From: JBOFOR01 sp051654865
Lineage (GTDB): Bacteria; Bacillota; Clostridia; Peptostreptococcales; Peptostreptococcaceae
Length of the DNA: 64,000 nucleotides
Direction: 5' to 3'
Assembly (NCBI GenBank): GCA_051654865.1
Contig: JBOFYV010000007.1
Coordinates: forward strand, 32,053 to 96,052
Shown here: positions 52,609-61,285 of the stretch, one piece after another
Numbering within the stretch: position 1 is the stretch's first letter
How the letters are laid out: each line of letters starts with the position of its first letter
Notes under the pieces: generated by a model
Told to the model about the DNA's origin: nothing
What the model saw: only the letters and a program-made list of their open reading frames with translations
Databases searched by the model: none
Program-made: the position numbers and the translations under genes

Positions 52609-52670
52609 AATGTTATTTTGCCTTTCTGTCAACTTTCTTACAAATGTCATTTATATTATAACATTAAAAT

Positions 52671-52721
52671 ATACATTATAAGTTTATTTTTTAATAAATT
52701 ACAAATAAACTTATAATGTAT
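52671..52721 (-). terminator. Terminator of the amino acid permease gene
   Basis: 19-bp perfect stem ATACATTATAAGTTTATTT / AAATAAACTTATAATGTAT, 13-nt loop. It follows the minus-strand permease stop at 52738. Confidence 0.8.
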
Positions 52722-52737
52722 AGGAATATACTAAAAA

Positions 52738-54138
52738 TTATTCTTGAGTAGAGTCACTAGTATGATTTAATCTACTATGTTTAGCACCGTATAAGAAGTA
52801 AACAGCTACACCTACAGCCATCCATATAGCAAATCTAAACCAAGTAACTAAAGGTATACTGAATGTTATATACAAGCAAAAAGCTATAGCAAGTATTGGT
52901 AAAAATGGAACCCATGGACATTTAAATTTTCTTTCTACATTAGGCATAGTTTTTCTTAAAACTATAATACCAGCAGATACAGCTATAAAAGCAAATAATG
53001 TTCCTATATTACATAAATCAATAATTACAGTTAGTGGGAAAAATCCTGCTATTAAGCAAGTAACAACCCCAGTTATTATAGTACAAGCACCAGGTGTACC
53101 ATGTTTTTCATTAATAGATGCAAATGCCTTTGGTAGTAATCCATCTCTTGACATAGCCATAAATATTCTCACTTGACCATATAAAGTAACCAATAAAGTA
53201 GATATCATACCTATAACAGCACCAGTAGCAACAAGAGTAGAACCCCAGTTTATACCTATTTGAGATAACGCATTAGGTATAGCATTCATAACATCAATTT
53301 TAGTAAATGGTATCATACCAGTAAGCGCTAATGCTACACCAACATAAAGTATAACAACAGAAACTAAACAAATTAATAATCCTATAGGTACATCACGTTT
53401 AGGATTTTTAGTTTCCTCAGCAGCAGTAGAAACAGCATCAAATCCTATATAAGCAAAGAATATTACAGCTGTAGCTGACATTATTCCACCCATACCAAAA
53501 GGAGCAAATGGAATGTAGTTTTGAGGTTGTATATGAGTTATACCTAAAAAGATAAATAAAAGTATAACAAAAACTTTAATACCAACTATTATATTGTTAA
53601 CCTTAGCACTTTCAGAAACACCAAGGTATAATAGCCATGTTATGACAGCAGTTATTAATACTGCAGGCAAATCAACAAAACCACCTGCTATTATAGATTT
53701 AGTAAGAAAATCTGGTAAAATTATTCCATAGGTACTCAACATACCAACTAAAGTAGATGACCATCCAGAAGCAACGGCAGCTCCAGATACTAAATATGTT
53801 AGCATCAAGTTCCATCCAATAATCCACGCTACAATTTCACCAAAGGCTACATAAGAATATGAATAAGTACTACCAGAAACAGGGAACATAGTAGATAATT
53901 CTGCATAAGTAAGTGCACATAATGCACTTGTTATTGCGGCTATAATAAATGAAATTATAATTGCTGGTCCTGCCATTAAAGCGCCTTGCCCAGTAGCTAC
54001 AAAAACACCTGTACCTACCACTGATCCGATTCCTAATAAGCCTAAATCAAAGGCTGTTAGATTTTTCTTAAGTCCACTGTTTTCTGAAGTCACTTTGAAA
54101 TCTGAGATAGTCTTTTTTCTAAAAAAATCTACTTTCAT
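52738..54138 (-). CDS. APC family amino acid permease
   Basis: 466 residues with about 12 membrane segments. N-terminal LGLLGIGSVVGTGVFVATGQGALMAGPAIIISFIIAA is the first-helix signature of APC transporters of the CAT (YfnA-like) type, followed by CALTYAELSTMFPVSGSTYSYSYVAFGEIVAWIIGWNLML; AETKNPKRDVPIG near residue 240 is the amphipathic segment after the sixth helix. Probably imports cationic or aromatic amino acids; specificity cannot be read. SD AAGGAAGT. The last ~15 residues are polar. Separated from the 54417 gene by 278 nt carrying divergent promoters. Confidence 0.88.
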   Translation of the reverse strand: MKVDFFRKKTISDFKVTSENSGLKKNLTAFDLGLLGIGSVVGTGVFVATGQGALMAGPAIIISFIIAAITSALCALTYAELSTMFPVSGSTYSYSYVAFGEIVAWIIGWNLMLTYLVSGAAVASGWSSTLVGMLSTYGIILPDFLTKSIIAGGFVDLPAVLITAVITWLLYLGVSESAKVNNIIVGIKVFVILLFIFLGITHIQPQNYIPFAPFGMGGIMSATAVIFFAYIGFDAVSTAAEETKNPKRDVPIGLLICLVSVVILYVGVALALTGMIPFTKIDVMNAIPNALSQIGINWGSTLVATGAVIGMISTLLVTLYGQVRIFMAMSRDGLLPKAFASINEKHGTPGACTIITGVVTCLIAGFFPLTVIIDLCNIGTLFAFIAVSAGIIVLRKTMPNVERKFKCPWVPFLPILAIAFCLYITFSIPLVTWFRFAIWMAVGVAVYFLYGAKHSRLNHTSDSTQE

Positions 54139-54416
54139 GATTTTACTTCCTTTCTTAGTTTTAAGATTTGGTTTAGATATAAAATATATTTTATATGTTT
54201 ATATATATTATAATACAAAAAAACAAACCTAGTTATTTCAATGGTGTTAAAGTTTTTTAATAGATTAAATGATGGTTAAGTGATAGTTAAAATCTATTAA
54301 AAACATAAGAATGGCATAAAATCTGCTTAAGATGATAAGGCCTGTAGAAGTAATATTTAAATTAACTTTTAAATAGAGTATAACTAAGAGTATAAATATA
54401 AAAAAGGAGCGCTTAA
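54139..54416. other. Divergent promoter region (permease / 54417 gene)
   Basis: 278 nt with no gene. Besides the direct repeats at 54265-54302 I see only AT-rich promoter-like sequence and the plus-strand SD AAAAAGGAG. Confidence 0.5.
54265..54302 (+). promoter_or_regulatory. 11-bp-spaced TTAA direct repeats (Pho-box-like)
   Basis: TTAAAT-gatgg-TTAAGT-gatag-TTAAAA, followed by a TTAAAA at 10 bp (54265-54302): TTAA-type hexamers at an exact 11-bp period, upstream of the gene at 54417. The Bacillus PhoP box is a set of TT(A/C/T)ACA hexamers with the same 11-bp period. The regulator could equally be another OmpR-type protein. The repeats also lie inside an inverted repeat TTTTTAATAGATT / AATCTATTAAAAA (54255-54303). 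Confidence 0.35.
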
Positions 54417-55376
54417 ATGATTGTAATAAAGAAAAAATATATATACATAGCACTGTTAATAATACTGATAACAATATCAATATCAAAACTTATAGACAAT
54501 AAAAAACTATTAATGGGAGGCATAATTAACACTGCTTGCTATGAAGTAGAAGAGATAGAGGTAGATAGTAAAGACTTTAGCTTAGATCAAGAACGTTTTT
54601 TTAGACCATCGAAACAGCCAATACTTAACACTAGAAATATGAACTTTGAATACGATACAAACATAAAGCCTAATGACATAAAACTACCTAAAGAATTTTT
54701 CAAAACACCAAGTGACACCATAATAAACTACTATAGCACACTAAGAGAAGCCGCAAATCCAACAGACAATACAAACATAGGATGTGGTACTCTAGGAAGC
54801 GCTAAAGAGCCTTATAAATACGCATATAATTACTTTACAAATGCATATAAAGAAAAGAATACATACAAAAAATATTTAAAGTCCTTTGAAGATATACAAC
54901 ATATTAATTTAATAAAACTAGAAGAAGTACCAACAGATAAAGAACACAATGATGATTTAAAATACTTTGTAGAAATAGAAACAATACAAGGGTCTAAATC
55001 TAAAGTAGGAATGTTTGCATATTATTATGGATATATATATTTATCAAAAGAAGACGGAATATATAAAATAGATGAGATTGACTATACAGGAGAAAATTAC
55101 CTATGTGCACCGTATCATGGATGGAGTTATGATGCAGAGCTTTCAGTAGATATTAGATATGGAGATTGGTGCAAACTAATAAAAGAAAAACGTCCAACAG
55201 AACAAGATGGGTTTAAAAAGAAAGTTAAATTTTTAGGAACTGATAACAATGAATATATGATATTATTTTACCAACTAACTAATGGAGTTGATTTAGAAAT
55301 AGCACAATATAAAATGGATGAAAATGGAGAATGGGTAAATATATACTTAGACACAACTAAATGTATAGAACAATAA
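54417..55376 (+). CDS. Membrane-anchored hypothetical protein
   Basis: 319 residues. One N-terminal membrane helix (YIYIALLIILITISISKLI, 8-26) without lipobox, then an extracytoplasmic domain. Visible features: LPKEFFKTPSDTIINYYSTLREAANPTDNTN, CGTLGSAKEPYKYAYNYFTNAYKEK, LKYFVEIETIQGSKSKVGMFAYYYGY and a C-terminal DNNEYMILFYQLTNGVDLEIAQYKM. Good SD AAAGGAG. The region upstream has Pho-box-like repeats, so phosphate or envelope-stress control is possible. I do not recognise the family. Confidence 0.7.
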   Translation: MIVIKKKYIYIALLIILITISISKLIDNKKLLMGGIINTACYEVEEIEVDSKDFSLDQERFFRPSKQPILNTRNMNFEYDTNIKPNDIKLPKEFFKTPSDTIINYYSTLREAANPTDNTNIGCGTLGSAKEPYKYAYNYFTNAYKEKNTYKKYLKSFEDIQHINLIKLEEVPTDKEHNDDLKYFVEIETIQGSKSKVGMFAYYYGYIYLSKEDGIYKIDEIDYTGENYLCAPYHGWSYDAELSVDIRYGDWCKLIKEKRPTEQDGFKKKVKFLGTDNNEYMILFYQLTNGVDLEIAQYKMDENGEWVNIYLDTTKCIEQ

Positions 55377-55402
55377 AACCACAGCAAAACTGTGGTTTTT
55401 TG
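55375..55402 (+). terminator. Terminator after the 54417 gene
   Basis: AAACCACAG / CTGTGGTTT stem with a 5-nt loop, T6. Confidence 0.85.
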
Positions 55403-55426
55403 AGTTAAGAAACCTAATCTATATAA

Positions 55427-57403
55427 TTAGTTTTTATCAATATCAGATAATTCAATTCTACTAACATAATCAATAGGTGCAAAAGGTAGAGTATTAGAAT
55501 CTTCTTTAGCATCAATTATAACCTGAGGAATAGATATAACAAAGGTAGTACCCTTATTAATCTCACTATGAACCTCAATACTACCATTATGAAGAAGAAC
55601 AAGTCCTTTTACAATATAAAGTCCTAAGCCACTACCTTCATAGGGTCTTTCAAGAGAAGCATAAGAGTCTTCTTTTTTGAATTTCTCGAAAAGGTTTTTC
55701 TGTAAAATATCAGACATACCAATACCAGTATCTTTTACCGTAACAATAATTATATTATTATGTTTTTCAATGTTAACAAAAATTTCACCGCCAGAATTAG
55801 TAAACTTTATTGAATTTGACAATAGATTAAGCATAATTCTTTCAATTTTATTTTTATCAATAGAAGTAATTATTTCCTCTTCCTCAGTATCAAACAAAAT
55901 ATTTATATTATGGCTATTAGCCAAATCTACAACAGACATAGTTGCATCTTCAATAATTTCTACAATATTTTCATTTTTAAAAATCGAATCCATATATCCA
56001 AGTTCAATTTTACTAACATCAATTAAATTATTAATTAACCTTAATAATCTATTTGAGTTTTTAGATATCATAATTAGTTGAGAATCGAAAAAATCTAAAT
56101 CAACATTATTATTACTAATTTTTAGTTTTAGTAAGCTAGTTGCATTAGTAATAATGTTTAGTGGCGTCCTTAGCTCGTGAGAAAGAGTAAGTATAAAGTC
56201 TGTTCTTATTTTATCTCTTTCTAAAGATTCGTTTAAAAGTTTTTGATTTTTTTCAAATGTTTTCTTTTCCTTACGATGTGATAATAATAAAAATATTATA
56301 AGTGATAATATCAAAATAATCACACCATAAAGAGCTATTTTAATAGGCTTAGAAATCAATAAATCAAAAGGTCCTTTATTTATAAATTCACTATTTGAAG
56401 GTAAAATAGATGGATTTATATTATAATGCATAAGTTCATCATAATTAAATAATAACCTAGAAAATGAATTATTAAAGGATATAGGTATATTAAGATTTTC
56501 TCCATTATTAACAGTATCTAATAAAATATTTGATAATATTTTTCCTAACTTATATCCATCATTTACCTTACCTCCAATAGCTCCACTTTTAACGTAAAAA
56601 CTTAGGGTAGTGTATATAGGTGCTTTAGTTAAGGCCTTTATTTTATCAACTAATAACTTAGTATCAATATACTCATTATTAGCATACATATATGCTCCGG
56701 ATAAGATAATAGCGCTATTTTTTTGATTTATAGCTTTGATATTATCCTCAATATCATCAAAGTATGCAGATTTTAGAATTTTAACATTAAAGTCACGTTT
56801 TCTAGAATTAGTTAAGTTCTTAATATTAGCTTCTAAAGTACTTGAATACATACTATTGTCTAATAATAAATAGATATTATTTATTTTAGAGGATGATTCT
56901 AATATAATATCTATCAACTGAGTATTGTCTTGGTATTCAAATATCCCCTTAATATACTTTTGTTCATTTAAAGTTAAAGGGACATAATTATTAACCCCTG
57001 CAAATATAACGTGCTTGTGGTACATAAATGAATTTTCATCAAAAACTAGAGACTTTGCAAGTATTAAAGCTTCATCATCTAAAGCAATAACGCAATCTAA
57101 TTTTTTATTTTTATACTTAACATTTAATAAACTAATAAAACTATTAATAAACTCTTCAGAATCTGATGAACTTGAATCTAAATATTCAACTTTAAAATAT
57201 AACTTGTTTTCTAAACCATCTCTTAAGCCATTTAGTATAGTAGTTTCCCATCTATTTTGACTGTTGTAAGATCCTAACACTAAAACTGACTTACTTGCTG
57301 TATTGTCAGTTTTATTTTCACTGTAGGCTTGTACAATGCTACAATATATAAAAACTAGAAGCAATGTAGTATATAAAATAATACGCTTATTACTTTTAAT
57401 CAT
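55427..57403 (-). CDS. Orphan sensor histidine kinase with ABC-type periplasmic-binding sensor domain
   Basis: 658 residues from the ATG at 57403 (SD TAGGAGA). Signal anchor RIILYTTLLLVFIYCSIV, then an extracytoplasmic ABC substrate-binding-like domain (~30-360; VLVLGSYNSQNRWETTILNGLRDGL start, then DCVIALDDEALILAKSL), a membrane helix (PIKIALYGVIILILSLIIFLLL), and the kinase. H-box LSHELRTPLNIITNA with His409, N-box LLSNSIKF, G1 DTGIGMSD, G2 GSGLGLYIV, all present. No response regulator is next to it. Ligand unknown. It is convergent with the 54417 gene. Confidence 0.88.
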   Translation of the reverse strand: MIKSNKRIILYTTLLLVFIYCSIVQAYSENKTDNTASKSVLVLGSYNSQNRWETTILNGLRDGLENKLYFKVEYLDSSSSDSEEFINSFISLLNVKYKNKKLDCVIALDDEALILAKSLVFDENSFMYHKHVIFAGVNNYVPLTLNEQKYIKGIFEYQDNTQLIDIILESSSKINNIYLLLDNSMYSSTLEANIKNLTNSRKRDFNVKILKSAYFDDIEDNIKAINQKNSAIILSGAYMYANNEYIDTKLLVDKIKALTKAPIYTTLSFYVKSGAIGGKVNDGYKLGKILSNILLDTVNNGENLNIPISFNNSFSRLLFNYDELMHYNINPSILPSNSEFINKGPFDLLISKPIKIALYGVIILILSLIIFLLLSHRKEKKTFEKNQKLLNESLERDKIRTDFILTLSHELRTPLNIITNATSLLKLKISNNNVDLDFFDSQLIMISKNSNRLLRLINNLIDVSKIELGYMDSIFKNENIVEIIEDATMSVVDLANSHNINILFDTEEEEIITSIDKNKIERIMLNLLSNSIKFTNSGGEIFVNIEKHNNIIIVTVKDTGIGMSDILQKNLFEKFKKEDSYASLERPYEGSGLGLYIVKGLVLLHNGSIEVHSEINKGTTFVISIPQVIIDAKEDSNTLPFAPIDYVSRIELSDIDKN

Positions 57404-57564
57404 AATGACTCTCCTATAATAATTGTGATGCATTTAGTTTTAGCACTATTAAAAATACTATCCATCTTGAATACTGTAAGGTTGTTTTTACCATCTATAT
57501 TTTTATACAAATTACTACACACTATTAAAGAAATTTCAACTTTAAATATTAAAGTCAGACATCA

Positions 57565-57612
57565 AGAGGAGGTTAATTTAATAGCTTACAAACTAAGTTG
57601 TTAAAAATAATT
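57565..57612 (+). promoter_or_regulatory. SD and start codon separated by an 11-bp hairpin
   Basis: AGAGGAGG (57565-57572) is 40 nt from the ATG at 57613, far too distant for a normal SD. Between them TTAATAGCTTA (57578-57588) and TAAGTTGTTAA (57594-57604) form an 11-bp stem with two G-U pairs and a 5-nt loop. Folding it leaves about 13 nt between SD and start. An analogous arrangement is known from phage T4 gene 38. Confidence 0.4.
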
Positions 57613-58818
57613 ATGCCAACTAACATAACTTTAGAAAAAATACAAAAAGCAAAAGAAACAATAAAAGATATAGTAAAGGAAACTCCATTAGTAGAAAGTT
57701 CTACACTAAACGATAGAACAGGAGCTAATATATATTTAAAATGTGAAAACCTACAAAAAACAGGTTCCTTTAAAATCAGAGGTGCATGTAATAAAATAGC
57801 AAATTTAACAGATGAAGAAAAAGCTAAAGGCGTTATTGCATCAAGTGCAGGTAACCATGCACAAGGAGTAGCATTAGGTGCAAAACTAAGTGGGATAAAA
57901 GCAACTATTGTAATGCCATCTACAGCACCATTAGCTAAAGTAACTGCTACAAAAGAGTATGGAGCAGATGTGGTATTAAATGGACTTGTATATGATGATG
58001 CCTATTCTAAAGCTATAGAAATACAAAAAGAAACGGGAGCAACTTTTTTACATCCATTTAATGATGAGTTTGTTATAGCAGGACAAGGTACAATAGTTTT
58101 AGAAATCTTTGAACAAATGAACAACAAGGTAGATACTATTTTATGCCCAATAGGTGGTGGTGGTATTTTATCTGGTATATCAGTAGCGGCCAAAGCATTA
58201 AACCCAAATGTAAAGATAATTGGGGTCCAAACAGAAAATATACCATCAATGAAAGAATCTTTAGAAAAGGGTCAACTAACAACTACATTTAAAGCAACCT
58301 CAATAGCAGATGGTGTAAGTGTAAAGACCCCAGGGGAATTGACTTTTAATATAGCAAAAAAATATTTAGATGAAATAATACTAGTTGAAGAAGATGAAAT
58401 TCATAGAGCGATGCTTTTCTTACTAGAGTCACAGAAAATAGTAACAGAAGGTTCGGGAGCATTAACAACCGCAGCTATATTGTCAGGAAAGTACAAACCC
58501 AAAAAAGATGAGAATGTGGTGTGTATAATTTCAGGTGGTAATGTAGATATAAACACTGTGTATAGGGTAATTGAATCAGGTTTAAAGGGATGTGGTAGAA
58601 GATTCACCTTTACAACTGAAATAAATGATAAGCCTGGTGGTTTAGCTGAGTTAACTAGTATAATAAGCCAACTAGATGCAAATATAATATCGGCTAATTT
58701 GACTACAACCTCAGAACTAGGAAAACTAAAAGCAGATATGACCCTGGAGACTTTTAATAAAAAGCATATAGAAAAGATATTGTCTGCTATAAAAAAAGAA
58801 GGATTCGTTATAATATAG
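57613..58818 (+). CDS. Threonine ammonia-lyase (catabolic/biosynthetic type with ACT-like tail)
   Basis: 401 residues from ATG 57613. Converts threonine to 2-oxobutyrate and ammonia using PLP. TFKxRG-type motif SFKIRGACNKI carries the PLP Lys54; SAGNHAQGVALGAKL at ~79-93, GGGGILSGISVAAK at ~184-197, and SGGNVDINTVYR support PLP phosphate and ring binding. The end (~325-401) is an ACT-like domain: INDKPGGLAELTSIISQLDANIISANL. Its isoform (IlvA vs TdcB) cannot be settled; no branched-chain gene is adjacent. An in-frame TTG at 57598 is unlikely because it lies in the hairpin stem. Unusual ribosome-site layout, listed separately. Confidence 0.92.
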   Translation: MPTNITLEKIQKAKETIKDIVKETPLVESSTLNDRTGANIYLKCENLQKTGSFKIRGACNKIANLTDEEKAKGVIASSAGNHAQGVALGAKLSGIKATIVMPSTAPLAKVTATKEYGADVVLNGLVYDDAYSKAIEIQKETGATFLHPFNDEFVIAGQGTIVLEIFEQMNNKVDTILCPIGGGGILSGISVAAKALNPNVKIIGVQTENIPSMKESLEKGQLTTTFKATSIADGVSVKTPGELTFNIAKKYLDEIILVEEDEIHRAMLFLLESQKIVTEGSGALTTAAILSGKYKPKKDENVVCIISGGNVDINTVYRVIESGLKGCGRRFTFTTEINDKPGGLAELTSIISQLDANIISANLTTTSELGKLKADMTLETFNKKHIEKILSAIKKEGFVII

Positions 58819-58852
58819 GTTTTAGTACAACTATATGAAAGTTGGTGAGTTT

Positions 58853-59323
58853 ATGAAAAAAGTTATTTTATCCATAATTATTTCAATAGCAGTACTATTA
58901 TCAACTTCTATAAATACTTTTGCATATGAAAGAGATGATATTGTAAAAGAATATATATCATACCTAGAAAATATAGATAAAAATGTTGAATTTGCAGTGA
59001 AAAATTCTTTGAAAGCAAAAGAAGAGAATAATACAAAATTAATTGATGAGTATAAAAAAAGTATCAATACTGTTGATGGAGAGGTATCTAGACTATTAAC
59101 AAGTGTAACAAATGATTATAAAGAGTATAAAAATGATAATAAAATTTCAAATATACTTCTATATATAGGAATTATATTATCAGATTATAAATTTGCAATA
59201 GATACATTAAATACTTATTTAGAATCAGATAATACAGATATAAAGTATGAATCTCTTAAAAACTTATTTATTTCATTATCAGATGCAGAAAGAAAGATAG
59301 ATACGTTAAAACGTAGTAATTAA
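58853..59323 (+). CDS. Small secreted helical hypothetical protein
   Basis: 156 residues from ATG 58853 (SD GGTGAG); an ATG at 58835 is in frame with a poorer site. Signal peptide MKKVILSIIISIAVLLSTSINTFA. The mature part is all-helical and charged (VKEYISYLENIDKNVEFAVKN, DEYKKSINTVDGEVSRLLTSV, YDFAIDTLNTYLESD-like segments), probably a coiled-coil bundle outside the cell. It follows the threonine lyase gene by 34 nt. No family recognised. Confidence 0.7.
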   Translation: MKKVILSIIISIAVLLSTSINTFAYERDDIVKEYISYLENIDKNVEFAVKNSLKAKEENNTKLIDEYKKSINTVDGEVSRLLTSVTNDYKEYKNDNKISNILLYIGIILSDYKFAIDTLNTYLESDNTDIKYESLKNLFISLSDAERKIDTLKRSN

Positions 59324-59816
59324 TTAAGGTAAAATAGTTATATACTGTTAATCAAATATTTAACTAATATACAAGCTATATAAGTTAAGTATTTCAGATG
59401 CTACTTTTTTTAGTTCATCTATTGCAGCAATGGGAGGTCATATTTAGATACCCTTGCCATACCCAAAGGCAAACTTTATTCCTTGAAAAATAAAATCGAA
59501 TTTTATATCTATATAAGGATTATAATCTTTAAAGTAAATCTTGCTAATAGGGATGAAAGGTCTATTCTTAATATGGTTTACTGTGATAAGTAGATAAGTT
59601 TAATTCACAAATGTTATAGCATCTAATAATAAATAGCCGTGTATTAGTATTTATAAATTAAAAACTAATATATGGCTATTTATTATTACTTAATTATATA
59701 AGGAAGTTTAGTGAGGAGTATAGTTATGTAAATATGTTGCCTTTTTATTTTTTTAGAATGTTAAAATATAAGGTGTGTTATAATAGTTTACAGCAAAATT
59801 AATAGGAGGAGATAAA
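59324..59816. other. 493-nt gap with degenerate sequence and a long hairpin
   Basis: Contains short coding-like strings (KVNLANRDERSILNMVYCDK from about 59530) interrupted by stops, probably a decayed gene. At 59625-59687 an ~24-bp hairpin with two G-U pairs (TAATAATAAATAGCC...GGCTATTTATTATTA) is the only strong structure; its T tract is poor. A TATAAT near 59779-59784 and SD AGGAGGAG serve the MATE gene. Confidence 0.5.
59625..59687. terminator. Long hairpin, possible terminator
   Basis: The arms 59625-59648 and 59664-59687 pair over about 24 bp with two G-U pairs and a 15-nt loop. It lies after degenerate coding sequence, with only TTATTATTA instead of a clean T run. Confidence 0.45.
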
Positions 59817-61169
59817 ATGGAAGAAAATATATTAGGTAGTAAAAGTGTACATAAATTATTTATAAAGTACTCGCTACCAGCAATAATATCAATGGTAATA
59901 ACAGGTATGCAAACTATGGTTGATGGGATGTTTGTTGGAAACATACTAGGTCCTAATGCTATAGCAAGTGTAAATATAGCAGCACCATTTATGCAGCTTA
60001 TAATAGCATTAGCTATGATTATGAGCATAGGATCTCAGAGTTATATGGGACTAAGTCTTGGAGATAAGAACATAGAAAAAACTCAAAATATATTCAAAAC
60101 AGCTATTATACTTATATTAGGTTTAGGTTTTATAATAACTATATTTGGGTTTACTATGAACCACAAGATTGCTAAATTACTAGGATCAAGTGAGGTATTA
60201 ATGGATAATGTTTCTGTATATATCAAAACATTATCTATATTTACTGTGCCGATGTGCCTAATGTTTTTATTTGGATTTTCAGGAAGAATAATAGAAAAGC
60301 CACAATTATATTTTTATGGTTCAATATTAAGTTTAGTAGTAAATATAACTTTAAACTATATATTAATATATAAGCTTAGACTTGGAATGGTAGGAGCAGC
60401 AACGGCTACAGGGTTTGCATATTCATCAGCATTTTTAGTTGTAGTTTGGCCAATGCTAAATAAAAATAATGTTATAAATATATTTAGTGGAAAGTTTGAT
60501 AAAAGTACTGTAATGCCTGTTATATATAATGGTTCGTCGGAAGGGGTAAACTCTATATCTACAGCAACAAGTGCATATTTATTTAATATGGCATTTATGA
60601 ACATAGCTGGGGAGATGGGAGTTGCTGCTTTTACCTCTATAAACTATGTAGCACAATTTGGAATACTTTTAATGTTTGGAGTATCTGATGGAATAGGGCC
60701 AATTGTCAGCTATAACTATGGAAGTAAGGACTTTGATAGAGTAAAATCAATAATGAAGTTAAGTAATAAAGTATTGATGCTTATGGGTACAGGAATATTT
60801 ACTATATTATTTTTCTTTGGGACAAACTTAGTTACAGCGTTCGTAGGAAATAATAAAGAAATACTAGAAATAGCAACTATGGGTGCTAAGATATACGCAT
60901 TTGCCTTCTTTATGAATGGATTTAATATAGTTAACTCAGGTTACTTTACGTATATAGGAAATGCAAAAGAATCTGTAATAGTTGCAGCATCTAGAGGATT
61001 GATATTTATATTTGTAGGTATATTTATATTACCTATTATGTTTGGTACAAATGGCATATGGATGAGTATACCTTTTGCAGAGTTTGTAGCAATACTTATT
61101 GGATTTAAGTTAATGAAAAACTCTTACAAAGCTATGGATAAAGTTACAATACAGTGTATGGTTTCGTAA
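59817..61169 (+). CDS. MATE family efflux transporter (3 of 3)
   Basis: 450 residues, twelve membrane segments, SD AGGAGGAG. Near the N-terminus SLPAIISMVITGMQTMVDGMFVGNILGPNAIASVNIAAPF is typical of the MATE MepA-like group, and the second half has GVSDGIGPIVSYNYGSKDFDRVKSIMK, its mirror image. Third MATE pump within 50 kb and least like the others in its first helices. Drug or metabolite substrate unknown. Ends at a perfect terminator. Confidence 0.87.
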   Translation: MEENILGSKSVHKLFIKYSLPAIISMVITGMQTMVDGMFVGNILGPNAIASVNIAAPFMQLIIALAMIMSIGSQSYMGLSLGDKNIEKTQNIFKTAIILILGLGFIITIFGFTMNHKIAKLLGSSEVLMDNVSVYIKTLSIFTVPMCLMFLFGFSGRIIEKPQLYFYGSILSLVVNITLNYILIYKLRLGMVGAATATGFAYSSAFLVVVWPMLNKNNVINIFSGKFDKSTVMPVIYNGSSEGVNSISTATSAYLFNMAFMNIAGEMGVAAFTSINYVAQFGILLMFGVSDGIGPIVSYNYGSKDFDRVKSIMKLSNKVLMLMGTGIFTILFFFGTNLVTAFVGNNKEILEIATMGAKIYAFAFFMNGFNIVNSGYFTYIGNAKESVIVAASRGLIFIFVGIFILPIMFGTNGIWMSIPFAEFVAILIGFKLMKNSYKAMDKVTIQCMVS

Positions 61170-61180
61170 TTAACTTTTAT

Positions 61181-61220
61181 AAATTCCCTATAGAATAGCT
61201 ACTATTCTATAGGGAATTTA
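61181..61220 (+). terminator. Terminator after the third MATE gene
   Basis: AAATTCCCTATAGAATAG / TATTCTATAGGGAATTT, 17 bp without mismatch, 4-nt loop, then AATAATAG; T tract poor but stem strong. Confidence 0.7.
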
Positions 61221-61285
61221 ATAATAGATGTCACGGTAGTAGTTTATTATATAACTTCTTAATATCTGACTATAGAACTAAAAAA

